Shown here: piece by piece, positions 1 to 5,599 of the stretch
How positions within the stretch are numbered: the stretch's first letter is position 1
Layout: each line of letters opens with the position of its first letter
DNA from: an uncultured Lysobacteraceae bacterium
GTDB lineage: Bacteria > Pseudomonadota > Gammaproteobacteria > Xanthomonadales > Rhodanobacteraceae
DNA length: 5,599 nt
Assembly (NCBI GenBank): GCA_946482585.1
Contig: CAMLSI010000361.1
Span: 1 to 5,599, forward strand
Reading direction: 5' to 3'
Notes under the pieces: generated by a model
What the model was told of the DNA's origin: nothing
The model's input: only the letters and a program-made list of their open reading frames with translations
Databases searched by the model: none
Position numbers and translations under genes: made by a program

Positions 1-734
1 ATCACGAAAGCCTTGCCGACGAGATTTTCCTCCGGCACGAAGCCCCAGACGCGACTGTCCGAGCTGCGATCCCGATTATCGCCCATGACGAAATAATGCC
101 CGGCGGGAACCTGAACCGTAAAGTCCGGCCCGACCTGGCCGCCCGGCACGGTGATGATCTGGTGGCGGACCGGGCCCAATTGTTCGGCAAACGCTTCCGC
201 GCCGCTGTGCACCAGCTCCCGCGATTCGGGATCGGTTCCGGCATACACGCCGCCGTTCTCCTGCGGCATTTCCTCGCCGTTGATGTACAGCTTCTTGTTG
301 CGGTACGTGACCTGGTCGCCCGGCTTACCGATGACGCGCTTGATGTAGTCCTGGGTCGGATCCTTCGGGAAGCGGAACACGACGACGTCCCCGCGCTGAG
401 GTTCGCCGATCTCGATGATCTTCTTGTCCAGGACCGGCAGACGGATGCCGTAGGCGAACTTGTTGACGAGGATGAAGTCGCCGACGAGCAGGGTCGGCAT
501 CATCGAACCCGACGGGATGCGGAACGGCTCCGCGAGAAACGAGCGGAACAGCAGCACGACCAGGATGACCGGGAAGAACGAACGCGAATATTCCACGAGT
601 ATCGGTTCGCGCGGCGCCTCGCCGGGCGGCATTTCCGCGGCCCGTCGCTTGGCGAAGAACCAGTGGTCGATGGCCCAGATCACGCCGGTCAGGAAGGTCA
701 ACCCGACCAGGATGGCGGCAAAGTCGAAGTGCAT
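1..734 (-). CDS. lepB: Type I signal peptidase LepB (C-terminus cut by window edge)
   Basis: Membrane-bound peptidase that removes signal peptides from proteins exported by Sec and Tat, acting on the periplasmic face of the inner membrane. 244 codons are visible. The frame is still open at base 1, just after the conserved stretch ending GKAFV, so perhaps 20 or so residues are missing. Two hydrophobic segments (about residues 5-22 and 53-67) match the usual LepB N-terminal anchors. Box B reads PSGSMMPTL with nucleophile Ser77. The general base is Lys132 in YIKRVIGKPGD. Box E reads GDNRDRSSDSRVWG (218-231). The ATG at 734 is well fixed: an in-frame TGA lies at 744-746 with no other start between, and a GAGGA ribosome binding site (741-745) sits six bases upstream. 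It lies 65 bases after lepA on the same strand, probably in one transcript. All catalytic residues are intact. The assignment is secure from motifs. Confidence 0.97.
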   Translation of the reverse strand, partial: MHFDFAAILVGLTFLTGVIWAIDHWFFAKRRAAEMPPGEAPREPILVEYSRSFFPVILVVLLFRSFLAEPFRIPSGSMMPTLLVGDFILVNKFAYGIRLPVLDKKIIEIGEPQRGDVVVFRFPKDPTQDYIKRVIGKPGDQVTYRNKKLYINGEEMPQENGGVYAGTDPESRELVHSGAEAFAEQLGPVRHQIITVPGGQVGPDFTVQVPAGHYFVMGDNRDRSSDSRVWGFVPEENLVGKAFV

Positions 735-740
735 TCGCGG

Positions 741-745
741 TCCTC
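741..745 (-). promoter_or_regulatory. Ribosome binding site of lepB
   Basis: The minus strand reads GAGGA, six bases before the lepB ATG at 734. Together with the in-frame TGA at 744-746, which overlaps it, this fixes the lepB start and rules out a longer N-terminus. Confidence 0.8.
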
Positions 746-773
746 AGACTCGGTGGTACGGCATACGGTTCCC

Positions 774-796
774 GCTCTGCGCCGGCGGCGCGGAGC
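774..796 (-). other. Short GC-rich inverted repeat between lepA and lepB
   Basis: Bases 774-783 and 787-796 form ten-base arms with one mismatch (778 against 792) around a GGC centre, starting four bases after the lepA stop. There is no T-run after it on the minus strand, and lepB follows closely, so it is more likely a processing or stabilising stem, or a chance GC-rich fold, than a full terminator. Confidence 0.35.
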
Positions 797-799
797 CGT

Positions 800-2590
800 T
801 TACTTGTCCATCTGCAGCACGGCGAGGAAGGCTTCCTGCGGGATATCCACGCTGCCGACCTGCTTCATGCGCTTCTTGCCTTCTTTCTGTTTCTCGAGCA
901 GCTTGCGCTTGCGCGACACGTCGCCGCCGTAGCACTTCGCGAGCACGTTCTTGCGCAGCGCCTTGACCGTCGAGCGCGCGATGATCTGCGAGCCGACGGC
1001 GGCCTGGATCGCGACGTCGAACTGCTGCCGCGGAATCAGTTCCTTCATTTTTTCCGTGAGCTCGCGGCCGCGCCGGTCGGCGGCGGCGCGATGCACGATG
1101 AGGCTCAGCGCATCGACGCGATCGCCGTTGATCAGCACGTCCAGGCGCGCGAACGGACCCGCGCGGAATTCGTGGAAGTGATAGTCCATCGACGCGTAGC
1201 CGCGCGAGACGGACTTCAGCTTGTCGAAGAAATCGAGCACGACTTCGGCCAGCGGCAGCTCGTAGCTGATACGCACCTGGGTCGAGACATAGTTGATGCT
1301 GCGCTGGATGCCGCGCTTTTCTTCGCAGAGGCCGATCACGTTGCCGATGTATTCCGGCGGCGTGAGGATGTCAGCGATGATGATGGGCTCGCGCACTTCC
1401 TCGATGTTCTGCGCCGGCGGCAGCTTCGCGGGGTTGTCGAGCGACATCAGGCTGCCGTCGGTCTGCAGCACTTCATAGACGACGGTGGGCGCGGTCGTGA
1501 TGAGATCGAGATCGTATTCGCGCTCGAGCCGCTCCTGGATGATGTCCATGTGGAGCAGGCCGAGGAAGCCGCAGCGGAAACCGAAGCCCATGGCTTCGGA
1601 GCTTTCCGGCTCGAAATTCAGCGCGGCGTCGTTGAGCTTGAGCTTGTCGAGCGCCTCGCGCAGGGCCGGGAAATCGTCCGCCGCAGTCGGGAAGAGTCCG
1701 GCGAACACGCGCGACTGCATTTTCTGGAAACCGGGCAGCGGCGCCGGTGCCGGATCGGCGTTCAGGGTCAGCGTGTCGCCGACCGGCGCACCGTGAACGT
1801 CCTTGATCGACGCGTTGATCCAGCCCACTTCACCGGCTTCGAGACTGTCCTTGACCTTGCGCTTGGGCGTGAAGACGCCGACCTGGTCGACTTCGTGCCA
1901 GCGCCCGGTCGACATCACGAGGATCTTGTCCTTGGGCTTGATCCGCCCCTGCATCACGCGCACGAGCGAGACGACGCCGAGGTAGTTGTCGAACCACGAG
2001 TCGATGATCAGCGCCTGCAGCTTGTCGGTGTCGCGCGGCTGCGGCGGCGGGATGCGCTGGACGATCGCTTCCAGCACCAGGTCGACATTGAGGCCGGTCT
2101 TGGCGCTGACGGCGACGGCGTCGTCGGCGTCGATGCCGATGACGGCCTCGATCTCGGCCTTGGCGCGCTCGATGTCGGCCGTCGGCAGGTCGATCTTGTT
2201 GAGCACCGGCACCACTTCCAGGCCCTGCTCCACCGCGGTGTAGCAGTTGGCGACGGACTGCGCTTCCACGCCCTGGGCGGCGTCGACCACCAGCAGCGCG
2301 CCTTCGCAGGCGGCCAGCGAGCGGCTGACTTCGTAGCTGAAGTCGACGTGGCCGGGGGTGTCGATGAAGTTGAGCTGGTAGGTGTTGCCGTCCTTCGCCT
2401 TGTACGGCAGCGAGACGGACTGCGCCTTGATGGTGATGCCGCGCTCGCGCTCGATCGGGTTGGAGTCGAGCACCTGCGCTTCCATCTCGCGGGCCTCCAG
2501 GCCGCCGCACAATTGGATGATGCGGTCCGCGAGCGTGGATTTGCCGTGGTCGACGTGAGCGATGATCGAAAAGTTTCGGATATGGTCCAT
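800..2590 (-). CDS. lepA: Ribosomal translocase-like GTPase LepA / elongation factor 4
   Basis: Translational GTPase of the EF-G-like family that binds the ribosome; proposed roles include back-translocation and help with initiation or 30S biogenesis. The predicted 596 residues match the family length of about 600. The GTPase motifs are complete: P-loop AHVDHGKS (11-18), switch I RGITI with Thr53, DTPGH (77-81) with catalytic His81, NKID (131-134) and SAKTG (162-166). The LepA-specific C-terminal domain is present, with [19 protein letters not shown] and, near the end, AKCYGGD followed by a Lys/Arg-rich tail. I chose the ATG at 2590 because [18 protein letters not shown] is the normal LepA N-terminus. 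An in-frame GTG at 2617 would add nine residues (MPAPFCDTL), and neither start has a clear Shine-Dalgarno sequence. The gene lies 160 bases after mucD, separated by a hairpin and a possible promoter, and is followed by lepB. No defects are seen. Confidence 0.97.
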   Translation of the reverse strand: MDHIRNFSIIAHVDHGKSTLADRIIQLCGGLEAREMEAQVLDSNPIERERGITIKAQSVSLPYKAKDGNTYQLNFIDTPGHVDFSYEVSRSLAACEGALLVVDAAQGVEAQSVANCYTAVEQGLEVVPVLNKIDLPTADIERAKAEIEAVIGIDADDAVAVSAKTGLNVDLVLEAIVQRIPPPQPRDTDKLQALIIDSWFDNYLGVVSLVRVMQGRIKPKDKILVMSTGRWHEVDQVGVFTPKRKVKDSLEAGEVGWINASIKDVHGAPVGDTLTLNADPAPAPLPGFQKMQSRVFAGLFPTAADDFPALREALDKLKLNDAALNFEPESSEAMGFGFRCGFLGLLHMDIIQERLEREYDLDLITTAPTVVYEVLQTDGSLMSLDNPAKLPPAQNIEEVREPIIIADILTPPEYIGNVIGLCEEKRGIQRSINYVSTQVRISYELPLAEVVLDFFDKLKSVSRGYASMDYHFHEFRAGPFARLDVLINGDRVDALSLIVHRAAADRRGRELTEKMKELIPRQQFDVAIQAAVGSQIIARSTVKALRKNVLAKCYGGDVSRKRKLLEKQKEGKKRMKQVGSVDIPQEAFLAVLQMDK

Positions 2591-2643
2591 CAGGGTGTCG
2601 CAGAACGGGGCCGGCACGCCGGTGGCGCGTTGGCAAAGCCGCG

Positions 2644-2649
2644 ATTATC
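2644..2649 (-). promoter_or_regulatory. Possible extended -10 promoter of lepA-lepB
   Basis: The minus strand reads TGC-GATAAT, an extended -10 element of the housekeeping sigma-70 type, with GATAAT at 2644-2649. It lies between the mucD hairpin and lepA and would start RNA near 2637, about 47 bases before the ATG at 2590. No good -35 hexamer is visible at 16-18 bases. The element sits inside a small near-palindrome (GCGAT-T-ATCGC on the plus strand, 2641-2651). The call is an inference from position and one element only. Confidence 0.4.
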
Positions 2650-2693
2650 GCATGAAGCCGCTTCGAGCGCAGGATGGGCCGGTCGGACGCACA

Positions 2694-2728
2694 ACGCAAA
2701 CGGCGGCCCCGGGGGCCGCCGTTTGCGT
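2694..2728 (-). terminator. Strong hairpin after mucD, probable terminator
   Basis: A perfect 17-base inverted repeat: ACGCAAACGGCGGCCCC at 2694-2710 and its complement at 2712-2728, separated by one base. In RNA the innermost pairs would open to form the loop. It begins 22 bases after the mucD stop at 2751. The minus strand continues TTGTGCGTCC after the stem, so the classical U-tract is absent and the only T-run (TTT) lies inside the arm. It is likely to end or stabilise the mucD transcript and to separate it from lepA. Near symmetry means it could act on either strand, but no plus-strand gene reads into it. Confidence 0.7.
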
Positions 2729-2750
2729 CGGGCTCGCTACCCGCTCTGGC

Positions 2751-4181
2751 TCAGTCCGTCTTCTTCGGGACGCTGACCGCGACGAACAGGCTCGCATCCT
2801 GGCGCCGCACGAGCAGCATCACCGAATCGCCGGACTGCACGCCCTTGACGGCGTTGCTGAATTCGGCCGCGGTCCTGATCTTCTGCTTGCCGACCATGAG
2901 CACGATGTCGCCGGGCTGCAGCGCCGCTCGGCGCGCCGGGACGCCGGTGATCCGCGTCACCACCACGCCTTCGTCCTTGATGCCGAGCTGCTGGCGCTGT
3001 TCGGCAGTCAGGTCTTCGACGACCATCCCGAGCGGGTTGCTGCCGGCGGCACCGGGCGTCGCGGCGCCGGCCTGGGCCGTGGCGTCACGCGTGAGTTCGG
3101 AGACGGTGAGCGGAATGACCTGCGTCTTGCCGTCGCGGAACACGCCGACGTCGACTTTGCTGCCTGGCGCGGTGGCGCCGACCATCGGCGGCAGGTCGGA
3201 GGAATGCACGACGTCGACGCCGCCGAACGAAACGATCACGTCGCCGACCTTGATGCCGGCCTTCTCGGCCGCGCTGCCGGCCGTCGTCGCGTTGACAAGC
3301 GCGCCGCCCGTGCGCGGAAGGCCCAGGCTTTGCGCGAGCTCGCGGTTCACGTCCTGGATCTGCACGCCGATCATGCCGCGCGAGACGAAACCCTTGTCCT
3401 TGATCTGCTTGACCGCGCTCATCGCCGTGTCGATCGGGATCGCGAATGACACGCCCATGAAGCCGCCGGTATTGGACAGGATCTGGGAATTGATGCCGAC
3501 GACTTCACCGTCGAGGTTGAACAGCGGGCCTCCCGAATTGCCGCGGTTGATCGCGACGTCGGTCTGGATGAACGGCACGTACTGCTGGTCGCGCCCGCCG
3601 AAGCTGCGGCTGACGGCGCTGACGATGCCGGCCGTGACCGAATGATCGAAGCCGAACGGCGAGCCGATCGCGAGCACCCATTGACCCGGCTTCAGCTTCT
3701 TGGAATCGCCGACGGTGACGGCCGGCAGGTTCGAGGCCGTGACCTTCAACAACGCGATGTCGTATTGCGCGTCGGAACCGACGACCTTGGCATCGAGCTC
3801 GCGCCGGTCGGACAGACGCACCGTGACGCTGTCGGCACCGTCGACGACATGGTTGTTGGTCAGGATGTAACCATCGTTGGAGATGATGAAACCCGAACCG
3901 AGCGAGACGCCGCCGGGACGGCCGCCGCGCGGCGCGCCGGGACCGCCCGGACCGAAGAAGCGGCGGAAGATTTCGGGAACCTGCTCCTGTTCGGCGTCAT
4001 CGTCGGCAGCGGCATTGTCGTCGCCGCCGTTCTGGCGAGCCTGCACGTTGACGACGGCGGGACCGTTCTTGTCGACGAGCGCCGTGAAATCGGGCAAGTC
4101 GTAGGCCTGCGCGGACGCTGCCGCAAAAAAGATCAACCCTGCGAAAGACAGGGCAAGAGACTTCACAATGCCTCGTTGCAT
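2751..4181 (-). CDS. mucD: Periplasmic serine protease/chaperone of the HtrA family (MucD/DegP-like)
   Basis: Secreted quality-control protease that degrades or refolds damaged envelope proteins. The 476 residues start with a Sec signal peptide (K7, hydrophobic 8-22, AQA at 24-26, cleavage predicted before Tyr27). There is no other membrane segment, so it resembles DegP/MucD rather than anchored DegS. The trypsin-like domain has the full triad: His111 (NNHVVDG), Asp141 (YDIALLKV) and Ser216 (GNSGGPL). Two PDZ domains follow (about 269-362 and 383-473). Residues 50-92, where HtrA loop LA lies, are acidic then Gly/Pro/Arg-rich. The ATG at 4181 is favoured because AAAGG (4190-4194) precedes it by eight bases and the signal peptide begins there. 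An in-frame ATG at 4232 would add 17 residues, and the farthest in-frame start, near 4277, lies inside the promoter. A sigma-E promoter upstream suggests direct control by RpoE. The mucD name rests on synteny with rpoE-rseA; degP-like is equally correct functionally. Confidence 0.95.
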   Translation of the reverse strand: MQRGIVKSLALSFAGLIFFAAASAQAYDLPDFTALVDKNGPAVVNVQARQNGGDDNAAADDDAEQEQVPEIFRRFFGPGGPGAPRGGRPGGVSLGSGFIISNDGYILTNNHVVDGADSVTVRLSDRRELDAKVVGSDAQYDIALLKVTASNLPAVTVGDSKKLKPGQWVLAIGSPFGFDHSVTAGIVSAVSRSFGGRDQQYVPFIQTDVAINRGNSGGPLFNLDGEVVGINSQILSNTGGFMGVSFAIPIDTAMSAVKQIKDKGFVSRGMIGVQIQDVNRELAQSLGLPRTGGALVNATTAGSAAEKAGIKVGDVIVSFGGVDVVHSSDLPPMVGATAPGSKVDVGVFRDGKTQVIPLTVSELTRDATAQAGAATPGAAGSNPLGMVVEDLTAEQRQQLGIKDEGVVVTRITGVPARRAALQPGDIVLMVGKQKIRTAAEFSNAVKGVQSGDSVMLLVRRQDASLFVAVSVPKKTD

Positions 4182-4189
4182 ACTAGTTG

Positions 4190-4194
4190 CCTTT
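4190..4194 (-). promoter_or_regulatory. Ribosome binding site of mucD
   Basis: The minus strand reads AAAGG eight bases before the ATG at 4181. It supports this start over the in-frame ATG at 4232, which has only a poorly spaced GGAG upstream. Confidence 0.7.
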
Positions 4195-4213
4195 GCTGAT
4201 TTTTGTGGGCTCA

Positions 4214-4248
4214 CCCGGGTGGTACCGGGCATTCCCGGAGGACTCCGG
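4214..4248 (-). other. Two small inverted repeats in the mucD leader
   Basis: The predicted leader RNA (about 4249 to 4182) can fold two adjacent stems. CCGGAG at 4235-4240 pairs with CTCCGG at 4243-4248 (tight loop, probably five pairs and four loop bases in practice). CCCGG at 4214-4218 pairs with CCGGG at 4225-4229 around six bases. They lie upstream of the ribosome binding site and do not cover it. They may only reflect high GC; a role in RNA stability or translation is speculative. Confidence 0.3.
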
Positions 4249-4255
4249 ACGCCGC

Positions 4256-4283
4256 TTTGAGAACGTCGCGGCGGCAAAGTTCC
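4256..4283 (-). promoter_or_regulatory. Sigma-E (RpoE) promoter of mucD
   Basis: On the minus strand the -35 element GGAACTT (4277-4283) is followed by a 16-base spacer and the -10 element TCAAA (4256-4260). This matches the established gammaproteobacterial sigma-E pattern, GGAACTT with about 16 bases to a TCnnA-type -10. RNA would start near 4249, giving a leader of about 68 bases before the mucD ATG at 4181. The site lies downstream of the rseA hairpin, so it can drive mucD independently of rpoE-rseA. Since rpoE itself is in this window, mucD is very probably a direct target of the neighbouring sigma factor. No experimental start site is available here. Confidence 0.82.
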
Positions 4284-4354
4284 GCAGCGCCGACATTCGT
4301 CGTGTGTCGTTCATCTGGCGCCGGGAATGGACGATTCAAGAGGCGGACGAACGA

Positions 4355-4383
4355 ACGGCCCCGGTGCAGGGCACCGGGGCCGT
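4355..4383 (-). terminator. GC-rich hairpin after rseA, probable terminator
   Basis: A perfect 13-base inverted repeat, ACGGCCCCGGTGC at 4355-4367 and its complement at 4371-4383, with a three-base loop. It begins 22 bases after the rseA stop. Downstream on the minus strand the sequence is TCGTTCGTCC, so there is no U-run. It could end or attenuate the rpoE-rseA transcript ahead of the sigma-E promoter of mucD; some read-through is likely given the weak tail. Confidence 0.65.
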
Positions 4384-4404
4384 CGATGACTAGCGTGGAG
4401 CGCG

Positions 4405-5031
4405 TTACTGCAGTCGCGGCTGCTGCTTCTGCTCCGCCGGCGTCATCGGCTGGACCGGAACGATCAGCAGTACGTAGGGCGCGGACGGCGTGCGCACGTT
4501 GTAACCCGAATCCGCGGGACGCCAGCCGTTCGACGGCTGCGAACGCAGGTCGTAACCCGGCGCGAACAAGGTTTCGCCGCCTATCGTCGCCGAGGCCGGC
4601 TGCGCGAACGGCAGGCGCGGGCTCAGCGAACTGTCGTTGAATACCGGTGCGCGGACGCTCGCCGGAGCGTCGACGCTGCTCGCGACCGTGCCGACCGGCA
4701 CCGGCGGATGCTCGGGCGCCGACGCCATCAGCGCGACCACGGCGACCGCCGCAGCGACCGCGCCGCCGGACAGGTAGCGGACCCAGCGCGAACCGCCGGC
4801 CTGGACCGGTGCGGTTTCCGCATCGATACGCGCCATGACTGCCGCGGCGAAACCCGCATCGGCTACGAGAACCTGACGCCCCTGCAGGCAATCGCGCATC
4901 AAATGGAAGCGCGACCAGTCCGCGGCCAGCGTGCGATCGGTCTCGACCGAACGCAACACGAATCGTGCCGCGTCGCGCTCGATCTCGCCGTCCATCAACG
5001 CCGAAAGCTGTTGCTTGATTTCCGTACTCAT
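4405..5031 (-). CDS. rseA: Anti-sigma-E factor RseA
   Basis: Single-pass inner-membrane protein that holds RpoE inactive in the cytoplasm until envelope stress triggers its stepwise proteolysis (DegS then RseP in the E. coli model). Length is 208 residues, close to the 216 of E. coli RseA. The N-terminal domain shows the RseA hallmarks QLSALMDGE (8-16) and W-x2-FHLMRD (39-47), then a VMARID segment (65-70). One hydrophobic segment at about 87-105, preceded by Arg82/Arg85, is the membrane span, leaving about 100 periplasmic residues rich in Pro, Ala and Ser. The ATG at 5031 gives the family N-terminus; the same frame is open farther upstream but overlaps rpoE. The start is five bases after the rpoE stop and its ribosome binding site (GAGG, 5042-5045) lies inside the last rpoE codons, so the two are probably translationally coupled. 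No rseB follows. The periplasmic half is diverged and was not matched by eye. Confidence 0.9.
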   Translation of the reverse strand: MSTEIKQQLSALMDGEIERDAARFVLRSVETDRTLAADWSRFHLMRDCLQGRQVLVADAGFAAAVMARIDAETAPVQAGGSRWVRYLSGGAVAAAVAVVALMASAPEHPPVPVGTVASSVDAPASVRAPVFNDSSLSPRLPFAQPASATIGGETLFAPGYDLRSQPSNGWRPADSGYNVRTPSAPYVLLIVPVQPMTPAEQKQQPRLQ

Positions 5032-5036
5032 GACGA

Positions 5037-5599
5037 TCAAACCTCGCTGTCCGCAACCAGCGGACGCAATTGCGTGTCGATGGCCTCGCGGGCCCGGAAG
5101 ATGCGCGAGCGCACCGTTCCTATGGGGCATTGCATCTGCTCGGCGATCTCTTCGTAGGACAGTCCGTCCACTTCGCGCAGCGTGATCGCGGTGCGCAGTT
5201 CGTCGGGCAACTGTTCGACCGTCGCGAAGACGGTACGTTCAATCTCCTGGCGCAGCAGTTCGCGCTCGGGCGTTGCGCTGTCCTTGAGACGAACGCCGGC
5301 GTCGAGCTGTACCGCGTCATCGATCGCGATGTCGTCGGTCGGCGGACGCCGACCCTGCGAGACCAGGTAGTTCTTGGCCGTATTGATCGCGATGCGGTAG
5401 ACCCAGGTGTAGAACGCGCTGTCGCCGCGGAATGCGCCGATCGCGCGGTACGCGCGGATGAATGCCTCCTGCGCGACGTCCTGGCATTCGGCCCAGTCGG
5501 AGACATAACGCGAGATCACACTGACTACTTTGTGCTGGTAACGCCGCACGAGCAGATCGAAGGCGCGCTTGTCGCCCTTCTGCACGCGCTCGACCAGCA
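5037..5599 (-). CDS. rpoE: Extracytoplasmic-function sigma factor RpoE (N-terminus cut by window edge)
   Basis: Sigma-E, which directs RNA polymerase to envelope-stress promoters. 186 residues are visible, starting LVERVQKGDKRAF. The E. coli protein has about ten residues before this point, so the true start lies just beyond base 5599. The GTG at 5583-5585 that could be taken as a start encodes the internal Val of ERVQKGD. Region 2 (visible residues 1-85) contains DVAQEAFIRAYRA and the -10 recognition stretch FRGDSAFYTWVYRIAINTAK, nearly identical to E. coli RpoE, ending in QGRRPP. After a variable acidic linker (87-125), region 4 carries LPDELRTAITLRE and the helix-turn-helix GLSYEEIAEQM...GTVRSRIFRAREAI (145-173), which reads the GGAACTT -35 element. 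Such an element lies upstream of mucD in this window. The gene is the first of the visible rpoE-rseA unit; its own promoter is outside the window. Confidence 0.96.
   Translation of the reverse strand, partial: LVERVQKGDKRAFDLLVRRYQHKVVSVISRYVSDWAECQDVAQEAFIRAYRAIGAFRGDSAFYTWVYRIAINTAKNYLVSQGRRPPTDDIAIDDAVQLDAGVRLKDSATPERELLRQEIERTVFATVEQLPDELRTAITLREVDGLSYEEIAEQMQCPIGTVRSRIFRAREAIDTQLRPLVADSEV
5042..5045 (-). promoter_or_regulatory. Ribosome binding site of rseA inside the rpoE 3' end
   Basis: The minus strand reads GAGG ten bases before the rseA ATG at 5031, within the final sense codons of rpoE (GAG GTT TGA). This overlap couples anti-sigma synthesis to sigma synthesis, and supports the start at 5031. 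Confidence 0.6.

Noticed and set aside
744..764. A six-codon leader frame (MPYHRV) just upstream of lepB
   Set aside because: It has no ribosome binding site, a composition expected by chance, and no attenuator arrangement with it.
1830..2699. A 289-codon minus-strand frame overlapping the 5' part of lepA
   Set aside because: The product is an Arg/Ala/His-rich low-complexity string typical of a shifted reading of GC-rich coding DNA, and it overlaps the GTPase domain of lepA in another frame.
1091..2776. A 561-codon open frame on the plus strand opposite lepA
   Set aside because: It is the antisense of a highly conserved gene in GC-rich DNA, where few stops arise by chance. Its protein is rich in Asp, His, Arg and Val with no recognisable domain, and lepA on the other strand is certain.
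2674..3645. Long plus-strand frames opposite mucD
   Set aside because: They are antisense to a clear HtrA protease with an intact triad and PDZ domains, and show no domain or ribosome binding site of their own.
4182..4277. Longer N-terminus for MucD (in-frame starts at 4232 or near 4277)
   Set aside because: The farthest start lies within the sigma-E promoter, upstream of the expected RNA start. The one at 4232 would place 17 polar residues before a normal signal peptide and lacks a well-spaced ribosome binding site.
4211..5056. A 281-codon minus-strand frame covering rseA and part of the gap after it
   Set aside because: It runs out of frame through rseA and yields an Arg/Gly-rich product without domains, whereas rseA in its own frame has family motifs and a membrane span.
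5032..5130. Longer N-terminus for RseA overlapping rpoE
   Set aside because: The added 33 residues would overlap the end of rpoE, resemble no RseA sequence, and would precede the conserved QLSALMDGE start region. The ATG at 5031 has a ribosome binding site.

Overview
This window is core chromosomal sequence from a high-GC gammaproteobacterium. All five genes lie on the minus strand, so transcription runs from high to low coordinates. The gene order is rpoE, rseA, mucD (degP-like), lepA, lepB. That order, a mucD protease directly after rseA, and the absence of rseB between them resemble the Xanthomonadales (Lysobacterales) arrangement. Genus cannot be fixed by eye. I see no mobile element, tRNA, rRNA, CRISPR array or sign of horizontal transfer.

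Reading in the direction of transcription: rpoE (5' end cut by the window edge at 5599, stop at 5037) encodes the extracytoplasmic stress sigma factor. rseA (5031-4405) starts five bases after the rpoE stop and encodes its membrane-anchored anti-sigma factor. A GC-rich hairpin (4355-4383) follows rseA. The 223-base gap before mucD (4182-4404) also holds a near-ideal sigma-E promoter, GGAACTT-16 nt-TCAAA on the minus strand at 4256-4283. mucD (4181-2751) encodes a secreted, two-PDZ HtrA-family protease/chaperone. It is followed by a second strong hairpin (2694-2728).

The 160-base gap between mucD and lepA (2591-2750) holds that hairpin and a possible extended -10 promoter for lepA. lepA (2590-800) encodes the ribosomal GTPase EF4, and lepB (734 to the left edge) encodes type I signal peptidase, truncated at its C-terminus by the window. 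These two are 65 bases apart and probably co-transcribed.

The genes fit an envelope theme. Misfolded envelope protein leads to RseA destruction and RpoE release, and RpoE then appears able to switch on mucD directly through the promoter seen here. MucD clears damaged protein in the periplasm, and LepB matures exported proteins, including probably MucD. Nothing here looks like an undescribed system. The points most worth a second look are the sigma-E promoter, which makes mucD a likely direct regulon member separable from rpoE-rseA, and the lack of rseB.
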